Positions 47,106-59,165 of a DNA stretch of 64,000 nt are shown piece after piece. Every line of letters starts with the position of its first letter. Position 1 is the stretch's first letter. The stretch lies in contig NC_088342.1 of the NCBI RefSeq assembly GCF_036884655.1, forward strand, positions 31,750,501 to 31,814,500, read 5' to 3'. The translations under genes and the position numbers were made by a program. The notes beneath the pieces are model-generated. The model had not been told where the DNA came from. It searched no databases and saw only the letters and a list, made by a program, of their open reading frames with translations. The stretch comes from Musa acuminata AAA Group. Taxonomy: Eukaryota > Streptophyta > Magnoliopsida > Zingiberales > Musaceae.

Positions 47106-50024
47106 GATGATGACAACTACTTGATGACGGAGTTAAACTTAACTCCCGGAGTTTAGACAAACTCCCCCTATCAATATGCCATATTGATAAAATCTTGAAT
47201 TCAAACTGAATTCAAGTCATTGCAATATTCATCATGAATACTTGCAACACGTCATCATGAACTTATGCAAAAACTTATGCATAACGTGTCATGTCATCCT
47301 CATACTTCTCCCCCTTTGTCATCAACAAAAATGAGAAGTACCACAATCAAGTGTTTGTGATATTGGTTCAACTCATGGCATGAAAAATAGAATATCAAGT
47401 TTTATCATCATGCAGTTTTGAAGCCAGAAAATTTAGCAAATGTTACATCTTGCTTAGAACATTCAAGCTATCAAGTTTTAGATATGCAAGTTTTACAGCA
47501 TACAAGATACCACTTTTAGAACATGCAAGCTAGCAATGTTACAACATTTTGGAACATGCAAGCTAGAAATTTAGAGATGTTCAAGAAGGCAACTCTTGCT
47601 TCTTGAAATATGCAAGTTGCAAGCTAGCAAATTTTTACGATATGCAAGTTTTGCTTCTTGAGATAGGCAAGATAGCACTTTTGCAATTTTTGTTTGGCAA
47701 GCTTGTGATGTTCAAGATAACATGCTCTTTCGTCTCTTTTGAGAAGTGTCATTTTTGCTTTCTTTGCAAAGTGCAAGCTAGCAAAATGCCAAACTAGCAA
47801 GAGATAATGTTTTACATGAGGCAAGCAAATAATTTGGCAAGTGTTACATTTGCATCTTCTCTTTAGAGGAGTGTAATTTTTGCTTTCATCTTGAATTGTG
47901 TAAGCTAGCTAGTTTGCCTCTTTTCATGATGTCCACACTAGAAATTCTTGCTCCCCCTTTGTCATTGTCAAAAAGAAGGGGAGACCCTTTTTTCAATTTT
48001 CAGATTATGACAAAGGTAAGTATCAATTTTATTTGTGCATCATTATATATTCAAATTAAAACATACACAATTTCAAAAGTCTTATTTTTCATGCACGATA
48101 CCGAAAAATAAATCAATCATCATTAATGGGTATATCATACATGATACTCAAACATTAAAATTTTTAAGCATTTATCAACATGTTGATCATGATACCAAAC
48201 ATTCATCATTTAAAGCATTCATGATACATATCATATGCAATACATCATGTACATCATTGTCATAAGTATTGCGTGCATCATTTCAAATTCATGAATATTT
48301 CATCATTGCATGCATCTTGCCAAATCATAAAATATACAATCATCATTAATGCATGATTCCTAATCATCATTTATTTTGCAACATGATGGTACCAAATTTA
48401 TCAAATTACATCCTACCATACATGATCGAAACTTCTTATTTGTATACATCAAAACAAATTAATGAATATTTCATATATTCTTCTCATCACATAAGGAATA
48501 TCAAGAAGAATTATTAGGTGATGAGATAAACATTTCATGAATACAAGGAATTGCATAAAAATCATATCATAAGTGTTTCATGTATTCATATTATCACATG
48601 AAGCATACAAGACAACAATGCAAAGAAATCACGTCATGAAGAATATCAATGTGAAAATTCAGCAAAGATCACATGATACAATCGCAAAGCATGATATAAT
48701 TACGCGATATATCATGAGATGATAATTTATTATATCAATGAAAGATATCAATGAGGATCAATTCGTGAAAACCAAAGATATGATTCAAGGTTCATTAAAA
48801 TTCTTCTTAACAAGTTCACGATCAAGATTCATATAATTCTTAATAAAGCAAATTAATGTACAATCATCACACAAGACATACAAGGCAAAGAAATATTGTT
48901 ATATGATATCAAGGCTCATGATTCATTTGAAAAGATATAGTACAAAGAGTAACTTGAAACATTCTTATCAAGATCACATTTTAAAATATTCCAAGTATCA
49001 AGATATCAATATGACACTTAATTGAATTATGAGAAATCAAAAGACAAGTTACATTTCATTTGAAGAACTCCTTTTTGATAAATGTAGGGAGCATAATGAA
49101 CGATCTTGATTTATAAAGAGCTTCATGTTATAATTATCAAGATCACATTTTAAAATAATTATTTTCTTTAGCAAAGAATCACAAAAACACTTTATTTTTG
49201 CATAAGAAATCTCATTGTATTATGATTTATAAATTCTTTTTCTACACATGAATCATAGGAGATATGTATGTGAAACAAATCTTTGCAAGCAAAAACACTA
49301 TCATTCATATTTCAAGATGGAATTTATAAGCAGGAATCATTTCATCAAATCCATTTCAGAAAAATATTTTTCATATAATAAGTGTATGAGAAAATCCGAT
49401 TGTTAGGATACCAATTGTTAAGTGAATCCGAAAATGAAATTAACACTTCCATGCATTCGGACAAGATTTTGCTATAGATTTTCAAGTTCAATCATGAAGA
49501 TAAAACATGCTCATGATCATAAAAATTTATGTATCCAAAACATATAATTTCTAACAAGTTATTAAGGCATGTAATAGTGTAAAATCATCATGGAAATTAA
49601 GTGATTTGAACATTGAATCAAGAAAGTCCGAAAAATAATCTTAACAAGTTCATGCATTCGAGCACATTTTTGCCATAGTTTTTCAAATACACTCATGAAA
49701 ATAACACATGCTTATCATCAACTTAAACTCTCATGCATAAAATTGTTAATCAAAATATTTAATTTCATCATTATGCATTTCTTCAAATCAAACCTGATTT
49801 TTAATCAAAATTGAGAAATAACAATGGAAATCAACGTAATACACATTATAACTTCTTAACCATGATATCATATTTTCAATCAAGATCATTTTATTTGTTT
49901 ATCATAAAATATGCAATATTATCATTTTCGAAATTACTTAGCATGATCATAATTTTTTATTTAAAACATGTAATTTTTAAGAAAATTAATTCTAAACTAA
50001 AAGAGAAAATACAACATGAAAGCA
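47106..50024 (-). other. Non-coding interior b2
   Basis: AT-rich, no supported gene; near-copy of b1. Polypurine-like motifs at 47305-47338 and about 47950-47980. Confidence 0.8.
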
Positions 50025-50983
50025 TTAAGTAATTTCAAAATAAATTAGGGGGATTTCAATTACCTCATCATTGAAAGTGATTAAGGCCTAGTTTGCCACC
50101 TTGCCTTTCTTGATTTTCTCCTCGTCTTCGGAGGAGCTCGATTCATCCCACTTTGTTTTCTTCTTCTTTGGCCTCTTTCTTCGTTCAAGTTTATTATTTA
50201 TTTTAGATTTACGTTTAATAAACTTATTAAGATTTAGTGTTCGAAGTTCAAGTTCATCATTGTCCTCATCACTTGAGTCATCGCTCAAGTGGTATTCATT
50301 TGTCCGGAGTTCCAAATCCTTCCTATTCTTTGGAAGGTGATTTTGTTCATCATCTTTATCATGTGCATTGTGCACCATTTCATATGTTATCAATGAACCA
50401 ATTAGTTCTTCAAGTGGTAAGTTGTTTAGGTTTTTAGCTTCTTGTATTGTAGTTACTTTTGAATCCCACTTCTTAGAAAGAGAACGCAAAATCTTGTTTA
50501 CGAGTTCAAAATCCGAAAAACATTTTCCAAGAGCTCTTAAACTATTGACGACATCCGTGAAACGGGTGCACATGTCGCCTATAGTCTCGCTTGGTTGCAT
50601 TCGAAAAAGCTCAAAATCATGCAATAAAATGTTAACTTTCGAGTCTTTGACTCTACTAGTTCCCTCATGCGTGATTTCAAGTGTTCGCCAAATGTCAAAA
50701 GCCGTTTCACACGTAGAAATCCGATTGAACTCATTTTTGTCCAAAGCGCAAAATAAGGGATTCATAGCCTTTGCATTTAAAAAAAATACGTCTTCTCCAA
50801 ATCCGACCATTCGTTCATCGGTTTAAAGGGAAGTTGAAAATCATTTTCAACGATATTCCATAAATCCAAATTCATAGAAATCAAGAAGACTCTCATTCGA
50901 GTTTTCCAATAAGTGTAGTCCAATCCGTTAAACAATGGTAGACGAAAAATTGATAAGCCCTCTTGAAAGCAATGAAGAGCCAT
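50025..50983 (-). pseudogene. gag: Short gag of interior b2, frameshifted
   Basis: Starts MALHCFQEG at 50983. It shares with b1 the frame change after LEKTYFF (near 50780-50815) and the in-frame TAG in KVAN-stop (near 50088), but lacks b1's extra one-base loss. It ends in PLIYFEIT at 50025. An upstream extension to 51154 runs into the LTR and is not genuine. Confidence 0.87.
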
Positions 50984-51019
50984 TTCTCTCGGGTGTAAAT
51001 CTGAAATGAGAAATACCGG

Positions 51020-51031
51020 GCTCTGATACCA
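51020..51031 (-). other. Primer binding site of interior b2
   Basis: TGGTATCAGAGC on the minus strand beside LTR H. Confidence 0.93.
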
Positions 51032-51033
51032 AT

Positions 51034-52566
51034 TGTTAGGATCAAGAGCACTAAGGGGGGGGGGGTGAATTAGTGCAGCGGAAAAGCTTCTGCGATTAAA
51101 ATCGAAAACTGCTTTCGTTCGATAGAAGTGATTTTGGTAAGAAAGCCGATTCATAAATCACTTCAACTTTTGACTAGGAGAGATGCAGCAAAGATATGAA
51201 CGCAGTTTGCAGTTATGATGGAAATCAGAATATAAGCGCAAACTGAAATACGACGTTCGTACGATAAAAGCGATTTCGGTATAAAAGCTGATTCGTAAAC
51301 CACTTTAACTTAAGATAAGGCGAGATGCAGTTAAAGCAAAGATATAAAGTCAGTTTGCAGTTATAATGAAAATCAGAACATAACGCAAACTGAAATACGA
51401 CGTTCGTACAATAAAACTGATTTGCGTCTTAAACCCCGATTCGGAAAGCACTGAACTTTGAAACACGTTCGTAAAAACACATAAGGCAGTAAGCTATTGA
51501 GGAGGTTTGCAGTAAAGATAAGATGCTCAAAGTAAATGCAAACCGAGATTTAGAGTGGTTCGGTCAATCTTGACCTACTCCACTTTTGGCTTCCTCCACC
51601 GACGAGGTTACCGATGTCAACTAGAGGCCTTCCTTCAATAGGTGAAGGCCAACCACTCTTTTACAGTTTCACTCCTTTTGACGGGCTTAGGAGACAACCC
51701 TTACATAATTTTCTCTCCTCTCTTTACGACTCAGAACTTGGAAGAACAGAGGGAGAAGAACTTTTGGCCTTTACAACAATTTTGAGCTCTAAGAATCACA
51801 AAAAAGGTCAAGATTTCGGTGTAAGTTCATACATTTTCAGTGCTGAATGGGTGGGGTATTTATAGGCCCCAACCCAGTTCAAATTTGGAGCTCAAAACTG
51901 TCAATTCCTAGAATGCCGGGATCAGGCGGTTGCACCTCCTGACTGGAGCGGTTGCACCGCCTAGCAGAGCTCGAAGACTGAGCCTCTAGGCGGTGCTGCC
52001 TCTTGTCAGGGGCGGTTGCACCTCCTGCTAGAGCTCGAAGACCGAGCTCAAGCGGTTGCACCTCCTGACTGAGGCGGTTGCACCGCTCAGCCAATGCTCG
52101 GAGACCGAGCCCAGGCGGTGCCACCTCCTGTCAGGGGAGGTTGCACCGCCTAATCTCGCTCGGAGACTGAGCCCAGGTGGTGCCACCACCTGGCTGGGGC
52201 GGTTGCACCGCCCAGTCTCGCTCGGAGACTTAGCCCAGGCGGTGCTACCTCTTGGCTTGGGCGGTTGCACCGCCCATTCTCGCTCGGAGACTTAGCCCAG
52301 GCGATTGCACCTCCCGCTAGAAATTAGGGTCCGAATGGGTTGATCCATTCGGCCCAATTTGGGTTTTTCAGGGGCCCAATTGCCCCAAGATTAAGTTAGT
52401 GGGATCACCTCCCATTTCCAACTTAATCATTGTGCTAACTACGACTTTTCCTAAGACATTTACTGCAACTTGCTCCTGTGCGTCAATCGCTTCTTCCGGC
52501 GAGCTTCCGGCGAACTTCCGTCGATCATCCGATGAACCCTCGGTGATGCTCCTACAGACTTCCGGC
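51034..52566 (-). repeat. LTR H, truncated
   Basis: 5' LTR of b2, of the b-type. TATA at 51857-51864 and GC-rich repeats at about 51923-52314. It stops at CCGGC (52562-52566) and is missing exactly the 609-bp outer U3 unit. The next bases (AAATTTGGGC) belong to the gag of element I. Confidence 0.88.
51857..51864 (-). promoter_or_regulatory. TATA box, LTR H
   Basis: TATAAATA on the minus strand in the conserved context. Confidence 0.65.
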
Positions 52567-53946
52567 AAATTTGGGCTTTTAACAAAGATGGTTAGATTTT
52601 TATGAGTGTTACTCACAAAGCCGATTCCATCTTTTCTATGAACATGATTCTTACTTGCAAGGATCATGTTTAAGGACTTGCTACCTATTTCAAATTTTTC
52701 TAAGGTTTCATGTAGGTGCAAATTCTCCTTTTTAAGTGTTTCTAATTCATCACATTTTGTGCAAGGAGCTAAACTATCATCATGCTCAATTTTTAATCTA
52801 TTAAAATCACTAACAAGAGAAGTATGCTCTTTTTTTAACAGTTTATACTTTTTACTAACTAATTTACATTCATCAAATAAATCATGAAAAGCACTTAATA
52901 ATTCATCAAAAGATAAATAAGCTTTGATCGAGTTACTTACCTCGTCGCCATATGCCATCAATACGTAGTGAGCAACTTGCTCTTTGTTGGTTGGCTTATC
53001 TTCTTTGGATGCACTTGAGTCGTCCCAAGTTGCTTTAAGCGCTTTCTTCTTCTTTAGTTATTTTTTCTTCATTTGGGGACATTCGCTTTTGAAATGTCCT
53101 AGCTTCTTGCATTCATAGCATATAACTTGTTCTTTCTTGGGTTCAATTTTATTTTTAGTATCATTTTTAAATTTATTTTTTTATAAATTTTTTGAACCTT
53201 CTTGTCAAGAGTGCCAAGTCATCATCATAATCCTCATCACTTGAACTTTTTTTCAAGTGGTCTTCATAAGTTCTTAGTGTCATATCCTTCCTATTTTTTG
53301 GAAGGTTGTTCTTAAGCTCTTCATGAGCATTGCAAGTCATCTCATAGGTCATTAGTGACTCGATAAGTTCTTCGAGAGGAAAGTTATTCAAATCCATTGT
53401 TTCTTGAATAGTAGTTACTTTAGGATCCAAACTCTTTGGAAGGGATCTTAGTATCTTGTTAACAAGTTCAACATTCGAAAAGCTTTTACCAAGGCCTTTA
53501 AGACTATTGATGACATCCGTAAACTAGGTGTACATGTCTCCAATGGTCTCACTTGGTTCCATGCGAAACAATTCATAACTATGAATCAAAAGATTAATTT
53601 TTGACTCCTTAACCCTACTTATGTCTTCATGTATGATTTCAAGTGTATGTCAAATATTATAAGCCATTTCGCAAATAGAAACTCGATTGAATTCATTTTT
53701 ATCCATAGCATAAAACAAAGCATTCATAGCTTTGGCGTTCAAAGAGAAAGTCTTCTTCTCCAAGTCATTCCATTTGCTTATTGGAAGAGAAGACTTTTGA
53801 AATTCATTTTTAACAATATTCCATAACTCGAAATCCATAGAAATTAAGAAGATCTTCATCCTAGTTTTCTAATACGTGTAATCCATCCCATTGAATATGG
53901 GAGGATGAGTGATAGAATGACCATCTTGATTGCTGACAAAAGCTAT
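52567..53946 (-). pseudogene. gag: Degenerate full-type gag of element I
   Basis: Old copia gag resembling the autonomous type (B and A), not the gag-only family. It keeps the N-terminal domain (IFNGMDY, MKIFLISMDFELWNIV), LEELIESLMTYEMT, a decayed zinc-knuckle region near 53080-53120 and the downstream coiled-coil part (FDELLSAFHDLFDECK, CTKCDELETLKKEN, GSKSLNMILA). The start codon has decayed to ATA, and many stops and frame breaks are present. At its low-coordinate end it is cut and joined to LTR H, creating a chance fusion frame. Confidence 0.88.
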
Positions 53947-53982
53947 CTCTCTTGAGTTTTAAACCAAATCGAGAGTAACTGA

Positions 53983-53994
53983 GCTCTGATATCA
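53983..53994 (-). other. Primer binding site of element I (one mismatch)
   Basis: TGATATCAGAGC on the minus strand: one change from the standard site, consistent with an old copy. Confidence 0.85.
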
Positions 53995-53996
53995 AT

Positions 53997-54037
53997 TTTT
54001 AGGATTGAGTCGGCACTATGAGGGGGGGGGGGGGCGG
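53997..54037 (-). repeat. LTR I, fragment 1 of 2
   Basis: Only the last 41 bp of the old LTR before solo LTR J, including the G-run. The terminal TG has decayed to TT. Confidence 0.8.
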
Positions 54038-56195
54038 TGTTAGGATCAAGAGCACTAAGAGGGGAGGGGGGGGGGGGGTGAATTAGTGCAGCGGAAAAGC
54101 TTTTGCGATTAAAATCGAAAACTGCTTTCGTTCGATAGAAGTGATTTTGGTAAGAAAGTTGATTCGTAAATCACTTCAACTTTTCACTAGGAGAGATGCA
54201 GCAAAGATATGAACGCAGTTTGCAGTTATGATAGAAATCAGAATATAAGCGCAAATTGAAATACGACGTTCGTACGATAAAAGCGATTTTAGTATAAAAG
54301 CTGATTCGTAAACCACTATAACTTAAGATAAGGCGAGATGCAATTAAAGCAAAGATATAAAGTCAGTTTGCAGTTATAATGGAAATCCGAACGTAACGCA
54401 AACTGAAATACGACGTTCGTACGATAAAACTGATTTGCGTCTTAAACCCCGATTCGGAAAGCACTGAACTTTGAAACACGTTCGTAAAAACACAGAAGGC
54501 AGTAAGGTATTGAGGAGGTTTGCAGTAAAGATAAGATGCTCAAAGTAAATGCAAACCAAGATTTAGAGTGGTTCGGTCAATCTTGACCTACTCCACTTTT
54601 GGCTTCCTCCATCGACGAGGTCACCGACATCAACTAGAGGCCTTCCTTGAATAGGCGAAGGCCAACCACCCTTTTACAGTTTCACTCCTTTTGACGGGCT
54701 TAGGAGACAACCCTTACAGAATTTTCTCTCCTCTCTTTACAACTCAGAACTTGGAAGAACAGAGGGCGAAGAACTTTTGGCCTTTACAACAATTTTGAGC
54801 TCTAAGAATCACAAAAAAGGATCAAGATTTCGGTGTAAGTTCATACCCTTTCAGTGTTGAATGGGTGGGGTATTTATAGGCCCCAACCCAGTTCAAATTT
54901 GGAGCTCAAAACTGTCAATTCCTGGAATTCTGGGATTAGGCGGTTGCACCTCCTGACTGGAGTGGTTGCACCGCCTGGTAGAGCTCGAAGACTGAGCCTC
55001 TGGGCGGTGCTACCTCCTGTCAGGGGTGGTTGCACCTCCTGACAGAGCTCGATGACCGAGCTCAGGCGATTGCACCTCCTGACTAAGGCGGTTGCACCGC
55101 TCAGCCAGTGCTCGGAGACCGAGCCCAGGCGGTGCCACCTCCTGTCAAGGGAGGTTGCACCGCCCAGTCTCGCTTGGAGACTGAGCCCAGGCGGTGCCAC
55201 CTCCTGGCTGGGGCGTTTGCACCGCCCAGTCTCGCTCGGAGACTTAGCCCTGGCGGTGCTACCTCCTGGCTTGGGCGGTTGCACCGCCCGGTCTCGCTCG
55301 GAGACTTAGCCTAGGTGGTGCTCCCTCCTGGCTTGGGCGGTTGCACCTCCGGCCAGAAATCAGGGTCCGAATGGGTTGATCCATTCGGCCCAATTTGGGT
55401 TTTTCAGGGGCCCAATTGCCCCAAGATTAAGTTACTGGGATCACCTCCCATTTCCAACTTAATCATTGTGCTAACTACGATTTTTCCTAAGACATTTACT
55501 ACAACTTGCTCCGGTGAATCAATCGCTTCTTCCGGCGAACTTCCGTCGATCATCCGATGAACCCTCGGTGATGCTCCTACGGACTTCCGGCAAACTTCTG
55601 GACTTGTGACGATCCACTTGGCGAGTTCCGACGAGCTTCTTTGGTAAGCTCATGGACTTCTCGGATTTGTTCCCGCAGAACCTCCGACGACTGTCCGAAC
55701 TTCCGTCGAACTCTCGAACTCCCAACGTGATCATTGTCTTGACTCCGGCGTAACTCCTGCTGCATGTCTCACTTTCATCGTAGTTAATCATGCACACTTA
55801 AAACAAAACTTCGATCGAGACAATTAATCCTAAGCAATTAACCAAGTTGTCCGGCATGTCATTGGTCCCTCGACGCTTCGTCTGATTCTTCGGCGCATCG
55901 TCCTCTCCTGCAGCCTATTGCCCAATCGGCCAGTTGACTCCGCAACTCCGATATCCTAGGCACAATACCTGCTCTTCTTGGCCCGATGCCCGCTTCCACG
56001 GCCCGAAGCCTTCTGTCGATACGTCGACCGATCCACCGGCCCGACGTCCAATCTTCTGACATGTTCCTCCGGCACAACATGATTTTCCTGCTTTAATTGT
56101 CTTATCCTGATCGAAGCATCCTGCGTCACTCAAAACGCAGATTAAATCATAAACATATATCAAGTAGTTTCATCATCAAAATACGAGATTCAACA
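54038..56195 (-). repeat. Solo LTR J
   Basis: Complete 2158-bp b-type LTR (TGTTG...CTAACA) with no primer site or polypurine tract attached. Flanks GGCGG (54033-54037) and AGCGG (56196-56200) fit a 5-bp target duplication with one later change. It contains TATA (54871-54878), GC-rich repeats (about 54942-55350) and one U3 unit. Solo LTRs form by recombination between the two LTRs of a full element. Confidence 0.88.
54871..54878 (-). promoter_or_regulatory. TATA box, solo LTR J
   Basis: TATAAATA on the minus strand; intact. Confidence 0.65.
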
Positions 56196-56200
56196 AGCGG

Positions 56201-57435
56201 GGGGTGTGAATTAGTGTGGTGGATAAAAACGTCGGTTTAAAAGTCTTCATATGTTAAAAAGAAAATCGATCTCGGAAGATAGCTTAAAAGCATGTTTGTT
56301 TGTAAGGGTAGTGAAAGCCAAGTAAGGAGGAAGTGAAGCAATTGCAAAGTAAATAAAGACAATAATAGATTTTCTTGTGACCTACATCTACTTCTGATTC
56401 CTCCTCTAACGAGGTCACCGACATCCACTAATAGTATTCCTTCAATAAGCGAAGACCAACCACCATTTTACAACACTTTCTCCTTTTCACAGGTTTAGGA
56501 GATAACCCTTACAAGCCTTACACCTCTTTTGAATGATCACAATACTAAAAAGGGAGAAGGACTCTTTGTACTTTTACAACACTTTTAACACCCCAAGATT
56601 TCAAGATATTGTTCATACTTTCATGCCCTTTCATACAGAAAATGGTGGGGTATTTATAGGCCCCAATGACTTCAAAATTGGAGCCAAAACGTATCATATC
56701 CTCGGATTTTGGGGTATTGGCGTTCCCACCACCATTATTGGGTGGTATCGTCTCCTACAGACTGACACTGGGTGGTACGACCGCTTGACAGAGCTCGGAG
56801 ATCGAACTCTAGCGGTACCATGGCTTGACAGGGCGGTACCATTGCTTGGCAGCATTAACTACCGGTGGTACCACCGCCTAGAATACCCAGGAGACTAAGT
56901 CCCAAGCGGTGCTATCGCTGGTCCTAGCGGTGCCACCAATGACCGTGACTTCAGGTGTTGAATGGGCTATTTCAACCAACCCAATTCAGCCTTGTTAAGG
57001 GCCTAGTTGGCCCCTAATTGAGTTAGTGGGATTACCTCCCAATCCTAACTCAACTTATGATCTAACTATGATAATTAACACATTTAAATAAGCAAACTCT
57101 CTCTAGTATGTCAATTGTTCTCTCAGCGAACTTCTCAATGAACTTCTGATGAACTTCTTGGTGAACTTCCGATGAACTTTCGGCAAACTCCCGACGAACT
57201 CTCAGCGAACTCCCAACGAACTCTTGGTGAGCTCCCGACGAACTCTCGGAGAGTTTCCGGCAAACTTCCGACACATCGTCTGAATCTTTGATATATTGTC
57301 TGATCTTTGACTCTGGCCCAACATCTGCTTTATGCCTTACTACTATCGTAGTTAATCTTACACACTTATCTCAACATATAGATTATATCAAATATTTTAC
57401 TAATTGATTTCATTATTAAAATCTGAGATTCAATA
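56201..57435 (-). repeat. LTR I, fragment 2 of 2 (diverged)
   Basis: Continuation of the old LTR after J. It keeps the G-run, the leader (CTACTTCTGATTCCTCCTC region), TATA at 56651-56658, decayed GC-rich repeats (about 56720-56935, now often GGTACCACCG) and a U3 end at GATTCAATA. Clearly diverged from all the others. Confidence 0.82.
56651..56658 (-). promoter_or_regulatory. TATA box, LTR I
   Basis: TATAAATA on the minus strand, kept although the LTR is old. Confidence 0.55.
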
Positions 57436-57497
57436 ACACTTACTCTAAGTCAAGCAATATCGCTTTTCATCGAACAAAGTTTTCAAAACTAAGTTTT

Positions 57498-58335
57498 CTT
57501 TAGGATTAAGTGAGGCACTAAGGGGGGGGGGGGAGGGTGAATTAATGCTTTCGATAAAAACAATGCTAGTTCAAAGATTTATTCAATAAAGCTTATATCC
57601 AAAAAAGCATTTAAACATTCATAAGTGATTAAGGGCAGTGAGGAAGTAAATCAATGAGTGATGAGAATGAAAAGCATGAAATAAATGGCATAGAAAGAAT
57701 GCACACCGATTTATAATGGTTCGGTCGTTGTGACCTGCATCCACTTCTGATTCCTCCTCCGTTGAGGCCATCAGCATCCACTAATGGTTTTCCTTCAATG
57801 GGCAAAGTCCAACCACTCTTTTATAACTTTTTCTCCTTTTTACAAGTTTAGGAGATAACCTTTTATAAGTCTCACACCTCTCTTAGATTGATCACATAGC
57901 TAAATAAAGAGGAGGAGGACACGTAGCACTTTTTTAATACTTTTATAACCAAAATCTCATAATTTTGTTTATGTTTTTATGATCTTTTTTATAAGAAAGA
58001 GTGGGGTTATTTATGGGCCCTAATAGCCTAAAAAATGGAGCCAAAAAGTATCTCATCCCAGGTTTCTGGGGTACTAGCGATACCACCGGTAGTACTAGAC
58101 AGAACCATCACCCAGTTTGGGTGGTATGATCGCCTAACAGAGCCTCGGAGATCTGGCTCTAGAAGTACCACCGCTTGATAGGGCGGTACCACCACTTGGT
58201 ATCATTAACTACTAAGGGTACCATCACCCAGTCTAGGCTATACCATCGCTCAGTCTGGGCTATACCACTGCCCAATCTACTTGGGAGGCTAAGCCTAAAG
58301 TGGTATCATCGCTCAATCTGAGCGGCGCCACCTAT
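57498..58335 (-). repeat. LTR K fragment (old, truncated)
   Basis: Begins near CTTTAGGATTAAG with the G-run at about 57521. It keeps the leader motifs, a damaged TATA (near 58006) and decayed GC-rich repeats (about 58075-58335). It stops within those repeats where gypsy sequence starts, so the U3 part is missing. No primer site lies on its left, so it was a 3' or solo LTR. The 62 bp before it (57436-57497) are unassigned. Confidence 0.72.
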
Positions 58336-59142
58336 AGGAAAATCTAGGGGTGACATCACATGTGCAGCAGAAGAACATAAAATAAAACTCCTAAATTTCC
58401 TATCATCATCTTCATCGTTATGCGAAGATTGGAGCACAAAATCCATGACACAGAAAACCATATATGAGATAGTTGTGTTACCTAGGGAGATCATATATCC
58501 CTGAATCCCTATAGATCTGTTGGAGAGGATAAAGGAGGTCAAGCGTCCTCGTCTCTAGCGGTGATCCACAAAGCAGGGCTACGACAATGCTCCTCAAATC
58601 TTCACACCTACTATATGAGGAGGAAAAGGGGAGAGGAAAATAGGAGGTGGCAACCAAGAAGCCCTAGTATATGAGTCTTTAGTTCCCTCCTATTTATAGA
58701 GGTCCCTAGTTAACCTAATGGATTCTACCCTATTGGGTACTGGATCTCTGTTAGAACCCTTGCAGATTCTAAACTTGGGGTTGATCTCTTTAGTGGATCG
58801 GCCTCCTTAGAACTCTATAGGGGTTCTTCCCTCCAAGTTGCTGCTCAAAGGCTATAGAAAGGATTCATCTATTGCTTATCAAAAGAGGAGGAATACATGG
58901 CTATTTATAGGGTTTCTAAACCCTAACTCCTAATAAGACTCTTATTTAAGACTCCTACTTCTAACTAACTCCTAATAGGACTTCTACTCAAGACTCCTAT
59001 TCTTTTACAAATCATAATTCTTCTCTAAGAAACAACCTCCTAACCCTAGCCGGCCTCTTCACCTCTTTAATAGGGGTCGGCTTAGGTAGGTTTTACATGA
59101 ATATCCCTCTCAATTAGGACTCTCCTAGCTAGAGTCCTAACA
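58336..59142 (-). repeat. 3' LTR of a Ty3/gypsy element
   Basis: About 800 bp, starting (minus strand) TGTTAGGACTCTAGC right after a purine-rich tract, with TATA-like CTATAAATAG sites near 58690 and 58902. It is unrelated to the copia LTRs. The left limit is approximate because no second copy is in the window. No gene is visible in it. Confidence 0.65.
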
Positions 59143-59158
59143 AACCCGCCCTCTTCAA
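59143..59158 (-). other. Polypurine tract of the gypsy element
   Basis: The minus strand reads TTGAAGAGGGCGGGTT between the chromodomain stop and the LTR start. Confidence 0.65.
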
Positions 59159-59165
59159 ATCAGCC

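Noticed and set aside
57062..57274. Frame with repeated SSxxHQEF units
   Set aside because: Reflects short GAACTTCxGA repeats of the old U3 region of LTR I; no independent gene evidence.
58336..59142. Host gene exon between LTR K and the gypsy pol
   Set aside because: No sustained frame; position after the gypsy purine tract and the TGTTAGG start fit a gypsy LTR better.
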